Source: Deltaproteobacteria bacterium HGW-Deltaproteobacteria-8 | GTDB lineage: Bacteria; Desulfobacterota; Desulfovibrionia; Desulfovibrionales; Desulfovibrionaceae | DNA: 64,000 nucleotides | Assembly (NCBI GenBank): GCA_002840405.1 | Contig: PHAR01000008.1 | Coordinates: 1-64,000 of the forward strand | Direction: 5' to 3' | Part shown: in pieces, positions 37,634 to 46,079 of the stretch | Position numbering within the stretch: the first letter of the stretch is position 1 | Layout of the letters: each line of letters opens with the position of its first letter | Notes under the pieces: generated by a model | Told to the model about the DNA's origin: nothing | The model's database searches: none | What the model saw: the letters and a program-made list of their open reading frames with translations, nothing else | Translations under genes and position numbers: made by a program

Positions 37634-38512
37634 TTAGCCCTGGCCGATGCCCTTTTCGCGGTAGAGGTCCAGGTTCCACTTGAAGACGAACTTGCCCAGC
37701 CCGCCCACCTCGTCGAACTTCAGGGGGCGCCAGATCAGCCGCCGGTCGTCGTCGATGAAGCCCTCGGAGATGAACTCGAAGCCCATGGCGGTTTCGCCCT
37801 TTTGCGAGTCGCTGAAGGTGTTGCGCAGGATGGCGTTGACCCAGAAGGACGCCGCAGTGGCGCCGGGCTCGGCCACGGCCTCGAAGTGGAAGGAGAAGTG
37901 CTCGCCCTTGCGCTGCTCGGGCAGAACCTGGTTCATGAGCGTGTTGCTGACGAGCAGGCGCATGCCGTTGGCGGAAAAATTGTCCACCTTGAGCCCGCGC
38001 GCGGCGTCGGTGGCGCTGTCCATGAGGGGCTTGGTGTCCCCGAGCATGGCGCCCGAGGGCAGCTCGCGCCAGAACCTGAGGGTGGGCACCTTGCGCTGGT
38101 CCACGCTGACGCGCACGCTGCGGCGCAGCTGGGCGCTTTTGACGGTTTCGGGCAGGTCCATGGTGAAATGAATCATGCCGCTGGGGCGCTGCTCCAAGGC
38201 GCTGATGCGCGTCTGGAAGGTCAAAAACTGCTCGCGGCCCTTGGTCTCGCGGTCGTGGATGCGGAAAAAGCAGGAGAGCTCGGAGCCGACCCAGCTGTTG
38301 GACGAGCCCTTGAGGGCCGAGACCTCCAGGGTGAGGCTCGTGTCGTCGAATTCGATGAGCGTGGCGGTGATGTCCTTGAGGCTGGTGACCCGTTCGTCGA
38401 AGTCGAGCTTGAGCTTGGCACGCTGGTCACGGATGTCCTCCAGCATGTCGAGCACCATTCTGCGCCTGCGCGCATCGTCGATCTTGTCGTCCTTGGTCCA
38501 AAGAGCACACAC
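37634..38512 (-). CDS. PilZ-domain protein, second copy type
   Basis: 292 residues. An N-terminal helical and beta region (about 1-125) is followed by a PilZ domain with LRRSVRVSVDQR (RxxxR at about 130) and NFSANGMRL (NxSxxG at about 177), the cyclic di-GMP binding elements. Both motifs are intact, unlike the Thr variant in the protein at 6956. A GTG start is used (38512); the nearest ribosome-like GAGG is about 12 bases away, so the start may be slightly different. It lies alone; output unknown. Confidence 0.82.
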   Translation of the reverse strand: MCALWTKDDKIDDARRRRMVLDMLEDIRDQRAKLKLDFDERVTSLKDITATLIEFDDTSLTLEVSALKGSSNSWVGSELSCFFRIHDRETKGREQFLTFQTRISALEQRPSGMIHFTMDLPETVKSAQLRRSVRVSVDQRKVPTLRFWRELPSGAMLGDTKPLMDSATDAARGLKVDNFSANGMRLLVSNTLMNQVLPEQRKGEHFSFHFEAVAEPGATAASFWVNAILRNTFSDSQKGETAMGFEFISEGFIDDDRRLIWRPLKFDEVGGLGKFVFKWNLDLYREKGIGQG

Positions 38513-38629
38513 CTGCAGGGAACCTCGCCGTTGTTATGTGGAACTAGAAACAACTTCCCGACCTGAGGGGGGGGCGGTCTGCCATGGGTAATGCCTAGAG
38601 CGCTTGCAATCCTTGGTCCAGAGGCAGGG

Positions 38630-39130
38630 CTAATGCACGCAAGCGCTGGACGGCTGGTTGGGGTCGGCCCCGCCGGCCTCCAGCTTGCGCCGGTATTCCT
38701 TGACCTGGTCGAGCCCCTTCCAGCCCTCGTACATCTCGGCCCAGTCGGAAAAGGGCAGCTTCTCGGCGTCCAGGTAGGCTTCGTGGCCCTTCATCCACAC
38801 GCCGAAGACGTACATCTCGATCTTGAAGGCCTTGCCGTCCAAGGTGCGCGCCACCACTTCGGGGGCGTACTTGGAGCCGTCGAAGCGCGCGCCCACAAAG
38901 GCGCAGACCATGGTCTGGCTCTGTTCGTAGGAGATCTCGGAGTTGTTGAACATATCGGCCAGGCCGCTTAAGCCTTCATACTTGGTGTGGATCTCTGACA
39001 GGTCGTCCTGGGGGATCTCGATGAACAGCTTGCCGTCACGCTCGACGACGTAGTAGTGCCGCAGCCACTGCTCGAACATGAAAACCTGAGCGATGTCCGC
39101 CACCGCCGAAGCGTATTGGTCGCCTGCCAT
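38630..39130 (-). CDS. Conserved-looking hypothetical protein
   Basis: 166 residues from the ATG at 39130, which follows GAGGTAAC. Rich in aromatic and acidic residues: FEQWLRHYYVVERDGKLFIE near the start, later ISYEQSQTMVCAFVGARFDG and LDGKAFKIEMYVFGVWMKGH. No signal peptide or membrane segment. Not a family I can name; probably a soluble cytoplasmic protein. Confidence 0.7.
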   Translation of the reverse strand: MAGDQYASAVADIAQVFMFEQWLRHYYVVERDGKLFIEIPQDDLSEIHTKYEGLSGLADMFNNSEISYEQSQTMVCAFVGARFDGSKYAPEVVARTLDGKAFKIEMYVFGVWMKGHEAYLDAEKLPFSDWAEMYEGWKGLDQVKEYRRKLEAGGADPNQPSSACVH

Positions 39131-39321
39131 GAAAGTTACCTCTATATAATAGTATTCGTGGGGCATGGCCCCGCTTCCTGGATAATGGGCATCATCCGCT
39201 TTCCCGTCAAGTGGAACTCGGGCCGCGCGGGCAAGGCCGCAGCGCTTTACAAGGGCAGCGATGTGCGGTAGGAAGCCTCGCATCTAAGGCGCGCAAGACG
39301 CGCATTTTCCCAGGAGGAAAC

Positions 39322-39438
39322 ATGGGCAAGCACAAGAAAGTCGAACGCATGAAGGAAATCGGACGCCGCCGCAAGCGTCGCGAAGAGCGCCTCAAGGAGC
39401 GCATCCGCGAAGCCAAGGCAGCGGTCAAGGGCAAATAG
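39322..39438 (+). CDS. 38-residue highly basic protein
   Basis: The ATG at 39322 follows CAGGAGGAAA, an excellent ribosome site, so this is a real small gene. The sequence is a single charged helix: MGKHKKVERMKEIGRRRKRR, then REERLKERIREAKAAVKGK. This composition resembles ribosome-associated or nucleic-acid-binding mini-proteins with MGR/MGK starts. It precedes the FmdB-type zinc-ribbon gene by 85 bases, in the same direction. Confidence 0.75.
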   Translation: MGKHKKVERMKEIGRRRKRREERLKERIREAKAAVKGK

Positions 39439-39523
39439 GCAAGGTTAGGCGGGCGGCTCTCGGGCCGCCTCATCCTTTCAGAGTCCGCGACAAGCGGGCA
39501 GACCCCTCTCTGGAGGAGGAAAC

Positions 39524-39853
39524 ATGCCCATCTACGAGTACAGTTGCCAGGACTGCAAGCAGATCTTCGAGGACTGGCAGAAGGACTACGAGGAGCGGGA
39601 CATTCCCTGTCCCGTGTGCAACGGCCACGCCAGCAGGCTCATCTCGAGCACCAACTTCGTGCTCAAGGGCGGCGGCTGGTATGCCAGCGGCTACACGGAC
39701 AGGCCAGCGCCTCCGGAAACCGCCTCGGCGGCCTCCGGCGCCAGCTGCCCGGCCTCCAAGGCTCCCGCAGCCCCGGTTGAGTCCTGCGCCTGCCCCGGCA
39801 AGGCCGAGCCGGTAAAGACGAAGCCGGCAACGCCCACGGCGGTGGCGAGCTAG
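39524..39853 (+). CDS. FmdB-family zinc-ribbon protein
   Basis: 109 residues. Standard FmdB-type ribbon: MPIYEYSCQDCKQIFE (Cys pair at 8 and 11) and IPCPVCNGHASRLISS (Cys pair near 29 and 32), then GGGWYASGY. The Ala/Pro-rich tail has further Cys (SCACPG). Such proteins are often called regulatory but their action is unknown. It sits between the 38-residue protein gene and purB, closed by a terminator. Confidence 0.9.
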   Translation: MPIYEYSCQDCKQIFEDWQKDYEERDIPCPVCNGHASRLISSTNFVLKGGGWYASGYTDRPAPPETASAASGASCPASKAPAAPVESCACPGKAEPVKTKPATPTAVAS

Positions 39854-39865
39854 ACCCAAAGAAAC

Positions 39866-39889
39866 AAGGCAGCCCCCGGCTGCCTTTTT
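39866..39889 (+). terminator. Terminator after the FmdB-type gene
   Basis: AAGGCAGCC pairs with GGCTGCCTT across CCC, then TTT. Confidence 0.9.
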
Positions 39890-39993
39890 CATGGATGCGG
39901 CGCAGGCCTTGGCGCCCCCCCGTGGTTGACCGCTCCGCTCCAGGCGGCCGCCTCCGCGCCGCCCGAACCTTGCACCCCCACAGGGAGAGACGC

Positions 39994-41286
39994 ATGATCG
40001 AACGCTATTCACGACCCGAAATGTCCGCCCTGTGGACCATGGAAGCCCGCTTCGGCTCCTGGCTCGAGGTCGAGCTGGCCGTGTGCGAGGCCTGGACCAG
40101 GCTTGGCGTCATCCCCGAGGCCGACATGGCCGAGATCCGCGCCAAGGCCGCCTTTGACGTGGCGCGCATCCTTGAGATCGAGGAGAAGACCCGCCACGAC
40201 GTCATCGCCTTTCTGACGGCCGTGGAGGAGAAGGTCGGGCCTTCCGCACGCTTCATCCACCTGGGCTGCACCAGCTCTGACATCGTGGACACGGCCAACG
40301 CGCTGCTTTTGGTGCGCGCGGGCAGGATGATCCTGGCCGACATCGACCGCGTTCTCGCGGTGCTGAAGGACATGGCGCTCGCCCACAAGGACCTGATGTG
40401 CATGGGCCGCACCCACGGCATCCATGCCGAGCCCACCAGCTTCGGCCTCAAGATGGCCGGTTTTTTTGCCGAGTTCGCCCGGCACAGGGAGCGCTTCGTG
40501 GCTGCGCTGGAGAACATCCGCGTGGGCAAGATCTCCGGCGCCGTCGGCACCTATGCCCACCTCTCGCCCGAGCTGGAGGCCCACGCCTGCGAGCTCCTGG
40601 GCCTGGCCGTGGACCCGGTCTCCACCCAGATCATCCAGCGCGACCGCCACGCCCACTACTTCACCACCCTGGCCCTGCTGGGCGGCGGAGTGGAGCGCCT
40701 GTGCACCGAGCTGCGTCACCTGCAGCGCACCGAGGTGCTGGAGGTGGAGGAGGGCTTCGCCAAGGGCCAGAAGGGCTCCAGCGCCATGCCGCACAAGAAG
40801 AATCCCATCAGCGCCGAGAACCTCTGCGGACTCTCGCGCCTGCTCCGGACCAACGCCATCGCCAGCATGGAGAACATGCCCCTCTGGCATGAGCGCGACA
40901 TCTCGCACTCGAGCGTGGAGCGCGTCATCATGCCCGACTCCACCATCCTGGCCGACTACATCCTGCACCGCCTGGCCGGGCTCTTGAAGAATCTGCGCGT
41001 GATCCCGGAGAACATGGCCCGCAACCTGGACAGCTCTTTTGGCCTGTTCTACTCCCAGCGTGTGCTGGTGGGCCTGCTGGACACGGGCCTGCCCCGGCAG
41101 AAGGCCTACGAGCTGGTTCAGGCCGCAGCCATGCGCTCCTGGGACCAGCGCCGTCCGTTCAAGGGCGAGGTGCTCGCAGATGTTGAGATTCGCAAAAACT
41201 TAAGTCTAGAAACTCTTGAAAGATTGTTTGACCCCTGCTATTACCTGCGGCACGTATCTACTGTGTATGCGCGCGTGTTCGGCTAG
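39994..41286 (+). CDS. purB: Adenylosuccinate lyase
   Basis: 430 residues. Splits SAICAR and adenylosuccinate in purine synthesis. Family features: RTHGIHAEPTSFGLKMAGF, GAVGTYAHLSPELE and the signature KGSSAMPHKKNPISAENL. Start at 39994 after AGGGAGAG, in line with other PurB starts (IERYSRPEM). The end of the gene has an AT-richer patch (41190-41225). It is followed by pyrE after 15 bases, linking purine and pyrimidine synthesis in one unit. Confidence 0.97.
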   Translation: MIERYSRPEMSALWTMEARFGSWLEVELAVCEAWTRLGVIPEADMAEIRAKAAFDVARILEIEEKTRHDVIAFLTAVEEKVGPSARFIHLGCTSSDIVDTANALLLVRAGRMILADIDRVLAVLKDMALAHKDLMCMGRTHGIHAEPTSFGLKMAGFFAEFARHRERFVAALENIRVGKISGAVGTYAHLSPELEAHACELLGLAVDPVSTQIIQRDRHAHYFTTLALLGGGVERLCTELRHLQRTEVLEVEEGFAKGQKGSSAMPHKKNPISAENLCGLSRLLRTNAIASMENMPLWHERDISHSSVERVIMPDSTILADYILHRLAGLLKNLRVIPENMARNLDSSFGLFYSQRVLVGLLDTGLPRQKAYELVQAAAMRSWDQRRPFKGEVLADVEIRKNLSLETLERLFDPCYYLRHVSTVYARVFG

Positions 41287-41301
41287 TGCCAGGAGTGAAT
41301 A

Positions 41302-41862
41302 GTGAAAGATTTGAAGGCCAAGCTGGCGCGTCATCTGATGGCGCTCTCCTACGTTCAGGGCGAGGTGACCCTCACCTCGGGCCGGAAGAGCGATTATTAT
41401 TTTGATTGCAAGCAGACCGCGCTGCATCCTGAGGGCGGCTTTCTCATCGGCAAGCTTTTCCTTTCCATGCTCAGGGGCTCGGACGCGCGCGGCGTGGCCG
41501 GCATGACCCTGGGCGCCGATCCGCTGGTGGCGGCGGTCAGCGTGCTCTCGTACATCGAGGGCTGCCCCCTGCCGGCCATGATCATCCGCAAGGCCTCCAA
41601 GGGCCACGGCACCGACCAGTACCTTGAAGGACTGAAAAACTTCCAAAAGGGTGATACCGTTGCCCTGCTGGAGGACGTGGTCACCACCGGGGGCACGCTC
41701 ATCACCTCGGCCGAGCGGTTGCGCGCGGCAGGGTTCAACGTCGGGGCCGTGCTCTGCGTGCTGAACCGCGAGGAGGGCGGGCCGGAGCGCCTGGCCGGGG
41801 CCGGACTCTCGCTTCAGTCCATTTTTACGCGCAACGAGCTTTTGGCCGCAGCCAAGGGCTAG
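41302..41862 (+). CDS. pyrE: Orotate phosphoribosyltransferase
   Basis: 186 residues. Converts orotate and PRPP to OMP. PRPP-binding motif VALLEDVVTTGGTLITSA (about 113-130), LTSGRKSDYYFDCKQ near 24-38. GTG start with AGGAG 6 bases upstream. Length normal. Located 15 bases after purB and 36 bases before the L,D-carboxypeptidase-like gene, so it may be transcribed with both. Confidence 0.95.
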   Translation: MKDLKAKLARHLMALSYVQGEVTLTSGRKSDYYFDCKQTALHPEGGFLIGKLFLSMLRGSDARGVAGMTLGADPLVAAVSVLSYIEGCPLPAMIIRKASKGHGTDQYLEGLKNFQKGDTVALLEDVVTTGGTLITSAERLRAAGFNVGAVLCVLNREEGGPERLAGAGLSLQSIFTRNELLAAAKG

Positions 41863-41898
41863 TCTTCCAACAACGGGCGTCCCAGCTGCGCGAGCCGA

Positions 41899-43233
41899 AT
41901 GGGACGGGACGCCGAAACCGACGTGGAAGAGCCTTTGAAAGTTGTACGCATCGCAATACTTCTCGCCACTCTGGCGCTCTCGCCCGGCCTGGGCCTGGCC
42001 GCCGGTTCCGGTGCGTCTTCGGCCGCGGCCGCTCCCGGTTGGGTCACCCAGGTCTCCTCGCACACCGGGGTGCCGGAGTTCATGATCGGCATCGACAAGG
42101 ACACCCAGACCTTCTTCATGTTCACCAAGAAAAGCCCGCTTGAGGTCTCGCGCAAGCTGCCCTGCACCACCGGCTCCACCCCCGGCGACAAGATGCGCGA
42201 GGGCGACATGCGCACCCCCGAGGGCGTGTACTTCGTGGAAGAGAAGGTCCCCGGCAAGCTCGACTACGGCCTCTACGGCGACCACGCCTTCAGCCTGAAC
42301 TACCCGAACCCGGTGGACCGCCTCAAGGGCAAGACCGGCCACGGCATCTGGATCCACGGCCGCGGCAAGCAGTTCGTCAGCAACGACACCAAGGGCTGCG
42401 TTGCCCTGACCGCCCAGGACATCTCGGCCCTGAACGGGCACATCCCCCCGGGCACGCCCGTGGTCATCGCCAAGAAGCTCTCCTGGACCAAGGAGGCCGG
42501 CGCCTCCGAGCAGACCGCGCACCTTCTGGCCGACCGCGTGCGCCACTGGGCCAGCGACTGGCAGAAGAAGAGCGACCATTTCTTCGAGTATTTCCAGCCC
42601 GAGAAGTTCGCCCAGACCGAGGGTATGAGCTTTGCGGCCTTCAAGAGCCACAAGCAGGGCATCTTCAGTCGCCAGCCCTGGATCAACGTCATGGTCGACA
42701 ATGTGCGCGTCCTCCAGGGCCCGGACTACTGGGTCACCACCTTTGAGCAGTACTACCGCACCCAGGACCTCATCTCGGCCGTGGGCAAGCGCTTCTACTG
42801 GCAGAAGGACAAGGACGGCGCCTGGCGCATCGTGGGCGGCGAGTACACAGAGGCCTCGCCCGGTATTGAGGCCCGGTACCTCTCCTCCAAGCGCGCCGAT
42901 ATGGACCGCCTGCTCAAGGGCTGGCTGGAGGCCTGGCTGGCTGCGGACGTGGACAAGTACATGAGCTATTACGCGGACGACGCCACCAACGGCAAACAGA
43001 CCAACGCCAAGGCCATGCGTGATTACAAGGCCGCGCTGTGGGTCAGCAAGACGCCCACGCGCATCGCCGCCGACAAGGTTGAGGTGGCCATGCACCAGAA
43101 GGGCTTCAAGGTCAGCTTTGTGCAGACCTATGAAGACTCCGCCGGGCAGTCGGACAAGGGCCAGAAGACCCTGGTCCTCGCGCCCAAGGGCGACTCCTTT
43201 GTCATCCTGAGTGAAACCTGGAGCAAGATGTGA
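41899..43233 (+). CDS. YkuD (L,D-transpeptidase fold) protein with NTF2-like tail, Csd6/Pgp2-like
   Basis: 444 residues. A signal segment (VVRIAILLATLALSPGLGLA) is followed by a YkuD catalytic domain (about 55-195) with HGIWIHGRGKQF and the nucleophile block NDTKGCVALTAQDI (Cys near 163). The C-terminal half (about 250-440) holds a likely NTF2-like region, DVDKYMSYYADDATNG and VRVLQGPDYWVTTFEQYY. This order matches Csd6 of Helicobacter and Pgp2 of Campylobacter, L,D-carboxypeptidases that trim peptidoglycan tetrapeptides and set helical cell shape. Start uncertain: ATG 41899, GTG 41923 or TTG 41935 are possible. Ends overlapping the next gene by 4 bases. Confidence 0.85.
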   Translation: MGRDAETDVEEPLKVVRIAILLATLALSPGLGLAAGSGASSAAAAPGWVTQVSSHTGVPEFMIGIDKDTQTFFMFTKKSPLEVSRKLPCTTGSTPGDKMREGDMRTPEGVYFVEEKVPGKLDYGLYGDHAFSLNYPNPVDRLKGKTGHGIWIHGRGKQFVSNDTKGCVALTAQDISALNGHIPPGTPVVIAKKLSWTKEAGASEQTAHLLADRVRHWASDWQKKSDHFFEYFQPEKFAQTEGMSFAAFKSHKQGIFSRQPWINVMVDNVRVLQGPDYWVTTFEQYYRTQDLISAVGKRFYWQKDKDGAWRIVGGEYTEASPGIEARYLSSKRADMDRLLKGWLEAWLAADVDKYMSYYADDATNGKQTNAKAMRDYKAALWVSKTPTRIAADKVEVAMHQKGFKVSFVQTYEDSAGQSDKGQKTLVLAPKGDSFVILSETWSKM

Positions 43234-43910
43234 CCAAGGACAGCAATTTCAGCGTCCTGTTCATGCGCGACGACTCGGATGTGAAAACATTCCGGGTCAG
43301 TCCCAGGCGGCTCAAGCTTCTGCTCTGGACCTCCGGGGTTCTGGGCCTGGCCGTGCTGGTGGCCCTGGCCGTGGGCCTGCGCTCCTTTGTTGGCTACCGC
43401 GTGCTCTTGAACGAGCGCCGCAGCCTGGAGTCCAACCTGGCCGAAGCCCAGGTGTCCCTGGAGCGGCTGGGCAACCTCGACAAGATCCAGAAGTCCCAGG
43501 GGGGCGCCAAGGACTCCGGCCCGGCCAAGAACCAGGCCGAGGGCAAGGCCTCGCCCGCCGTGACCCAGCGCGTCTTCGCCCAGGTCAACACCGGGGCCAT
43601 GACCGTGGAGAACTTCCGCAGCCAGTTCGGCTCGCAGACCCTGAGCGTCACCTTTGACCTGAACAACCGCGTCAGCGGGTCGCTGTCCGGCGACATCCGC
43701 CTGCTGCTCCTGCGTAACGACGGCAGCCTCATCCCGCTGGAGGTCCCGGCCCAGGACCTGACCTACCAGATCCAGCGCTTCAAACGCATCTCCACGAGCG
43801 GCCCCATCCCCGAAGGCCTGACCCGCCGGGAGATCCTGGGCATGCGCATTGAGATCAAGACCTCCGAGGGGGATCTCATCTTTGGCGAGACATACGCACT
43901 GGGCAATTAG
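43230..43910 (+). CDS. Membrane protein with coiled coil, between the two carboxypeptidase genes
   Basis: 226 residues. A short cytoplasmic start (FSVLFMRDDSDVKTFRVSPR) is followed by one membrane helix (about 30-52, LLLWTSGVLGLAVLVALAVG), then a periplasmic part: a coiled coil (LLNERRSLESNLAEAQVSL) and a beta-rich domain (TLSVTFDLNNRVSGSLSG to FGETYALGN). GTG start overlaps the previous stop (GTGA). No family recognised. Its place between the carboxypeptidase-like genes, and its single helix plus periplasmic domain, suggest a scaffold or activator for them, like Csd5 in role though not in sequence. Confidence 0.75.
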   Translation: MTKDSNFSVLFMRDDSDVKTFRVSPRRLKLLLWTSGVLGLAVLVALAVGLRSFVGYRVLLNERRSLESNLAEAQVSLERLGNLDKIQKSQGGAKDSGPAKNQAEGKASPAVTQRVFAQVNTGAMTVENFRSQFGSQTLSVTFDLNNRVSGSLSGDIRLLLLRNDGSLIPLEVPAQDLTYQIQRFKRISTSGPIPEGLTRREILGMRIEIKTSEGDLIFGETYALGN

Positions 43911-45990
43911 CCTCCTCGTCCTCGCGGCCTTTCTCCTCGCTCCCGCTGGGCCATGCCAGGCTTCCACGAAAAGCGGCTTCGTGTTCTTCGAGGGCACGCA
44001 GTACCCGCTTGGCGTAGTCTTCATCCAGGGCGAGGCCCCCGGTCCCACGGTGATGATCCAGGGCGGCATCCAGGGCGACGAGCCCACGGGCTTTTTGTCC
44101 GCGCAGGTGCTGGCCGAGAGCCGCGTGCTCAAGGGCAACCTCATCGTGGTGCCGCGCGCCAACGTGCCCTCCATCCATGCCCACCAGCGCTCCGTCAACG
44201 TGGACATGAACCGCCGCTTCGACCGCGACTACAACCAGTTCTATGAGGACCGGCTGGCCCGGGTGGTGCGCTTCCTGCTCTCGCAATCAAGCGCCTTCAT
44301 CCACCTGCACGAGGGCAGCGGGTTCTATGACCCCACTTACGTGAGCGCCCTGCGCAACCCCTCGCGCTGGGGCCAGTCCGTCATCATCGACGCCAACACC
44401 CATGAGCGCCTGGACCTGGCCCGGCTGGTCAACTCGGCCCTGGCCGAGATCAACGCCACGGTCAAGGAGCAGGACCTCCAGTTCAAGCTCTTCAACACCC
44501 GCACCTTCGAGCCCGACAGCCAGTACGCCAAGGAGATGCGCAAGTCGCTGACCTTCTACGCCCTGGCCAACCTGAACATCCCGGCCATGGCCGTGGAGGT
44601 CAGCAAGAACATCGGGTCCCTGGGCTGGAAGGTCAAGCACCAGGTCTACGCCACAAGCGTGCTGCTCAAGCACTGCGGCGTGGAGATCGTGCCGCCGCAG
44701 GTGGACGCGGACGACATCATCCGCCTGCACGAGCGCGACCACCGCGTGAAGATCAACGGCAAGTCCATGGACGGCCAGACCCTGGCTCTGCCGCCCGGCG
44801 GCACCCTCAAGGTTGACCCCGGCAGCGCGGGCAAGGACGCCCACGGCCAGGTGGTGGCCGTGTTCGCCTCGGACCGCCAGGGCGTCAACCTTGTGGACTC
44901 CCCGCGCATGGCCCTGGAGCGCTTCCAGGAGCTGGAGACCCGCGTGGACGGCCGCAAGGTCTCCACCACCAGCGTGCGCTTCGCGGGCGCCATGCCCCCG
45001 CCTCTGCCCAACGGCCCTCCGGTGTTCGTCTGCTGGCTCAACGGCAAGGCTGTGCAGCTCAAGCATGGCGAGGTGCTGCACGCCGTGGTGGGCGACCAGC
45101 TGCTCATCGACGGGGTGCTCGGCAGCAAGTGGAAGGAGATCCTGAACTTCAAGGGCTACGCCGCGCGGCCCTGGTCCAACGATGGCCAGGACATGGGCTG
45201 GGAGATCATCCTCGACCCCGAGAGCTTCATCGACAAGTACCGCCTGCCCGGCCCCACCAAGACCGTGTCCCGCTACCAGGTGATGCGCGAAACCGTGGGC
45301 GCGCGTCCGGCCTTCTTCTATGTGGACATCGAGCCGCGCCTGGTCCAGGGCCTCAAGCTCGTGGACGCCAAGGGCCAGCCCGTCAACGTGCACTGGACGT
45401 CCGGCGGCGAGGTGCAGCTTTTGCCCGGCGAGTACACCATGACCGATACCCAGAGCAACGGGCCGGCCAGCCGCCTTTTGCCCGTGCTTGGCAACCGGCC
45501 GCTCAAGGCCGGGGAGAAGTTCCGCGTGGAGGCGGGCAAGAGCCAGCTTCTGACCCTGCGCCAGTCCACGACCTTTGCCGGGCTGGGGGCCATGACCCTG
45601 GTGCCTGCAGCAGCCGCCAAGCCTGCCGCCGCGGCTGTCGACAAGGCCCCGGACAAGCCCCTGGCCAAGGCCACGCTCAAGCCCGAGGCCGGTCCCGAGA
45701 CCCTGGCTGCGGCCAAGACAGCCGACAAGCCTGCGGCCAAGGGTTCGGCCAAGAAGTCCGCCGCCAAGCCAGCAAAGTCCCTGACCAAGGGCACAGCCAA
45801 GAAGGCTCCCAAAGCGTCGACCAAGGTGGCGGCCAAGCCTGTCGCCAAGCCTGCGGCCAAGGCCCTGGCCAAGTCCGGGGCCAAGCCAGTTGCCAAGCCT
45901 GACGCCAAGCCGGTCGCCAAGGCCAACGCCAAGTCCCTGGCCGCAGCCAAGCGCCTCTCGGCCAACCCCGACCGCATCGAGCATTACTAG
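43882..45990 (+). CDS. M99/M14-family D,L-carboxypeptidase, Csd4/Pgp1-like, with Lys/Ala-rich tail
   Basis: About 702 residues. After a signal segment (HWAISLLVLAAFLLAPAGPC) comes a catalytic domain with IQGGIQGDEPTGF, the Gln-x-x-Glu zinc site typical of Csd4 in place of His-x-x-Glu. Later FIHLHEGSGFYDP supplies the His ligand. Beta domains follow (about 295-570). The last about 120 residues are a Lys/Ala/Pro tail of KPVAKPAAK-type words. Csd4 cuts muramyl tripeptides to dipeptides and is needed for helical shape. The TTG start at 43882 (GAGGGG upstream) is a best guess; a TTG at 43849 is possible. Overlaps the previous gene by 29 bases. Confidence 0.87.
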   Translation: MARHTHWAISLLVLAAFLLAPAGPCQASTKSGFVFFEGTQYPLGVVFIQGEAPGPTVMIQGGIQGDEPTGFLSAQVLAESRVLKGNLIVVPRANVPSIHAHQRSVNVDMNRRFDRDYNQFYEDRLARVVRFLLSQSSAFIHLHEGSGFYDPTYVSALRNPSRWGQSVIIDANTHERLDLARLVNSALAEINATVKEQDLQFKLFNTRTFEPDSQYAKEMRKSLTFYALANLNIPAMAVEVSKNIGSLGWKVKHQVYATSVLLKHCGVEIVPPQVDADDIIRLHERDHRVKINGKSMDGQTLALPPGGTLKVDPGSAGKDAHGQVVAVFASDRQGVNLVDSPRMALERFQELETRVDGRKVSTTSVRFAGAMPPPLPNGPPVFVCWLNGKAVQLKHGEVLHAVVGDQLLIDGVLGSKWKEILNFKGYAARPWSNDGQDMGWEIILDPESFIDKYRLPGPTKTVSRYQVMRETVGARPAFFYVDIEPRLVQGLKLVDAKGQPVNVHWTSGGEVQLLPGEYTMTDTQSNGPASRLLPVLGNRPLKAGEKFRVEAGKSQLLTLRQSTTFAGLGAMTLVPAAAAKPAAAAVDKAPDKPLAKATLKPEAGPETLAAAKTADKPAAKGSAKKSAAKPAKSLTKGTAKKAPKASTKVAAKPVAKPAAKALAKSGAKPVAKPDAKPVAKANAKSLAAAKRLSANPDRIEHY

Positions 45991-46079
45991 CGCCTCCCGG
46001 CCACTGCTTGGTCCCGGCCCTGGCCCGGCCCGTTCCAGCCCCTTGCCGACCGGTTGCAGCGGGTGTATCACCCCGAGCC

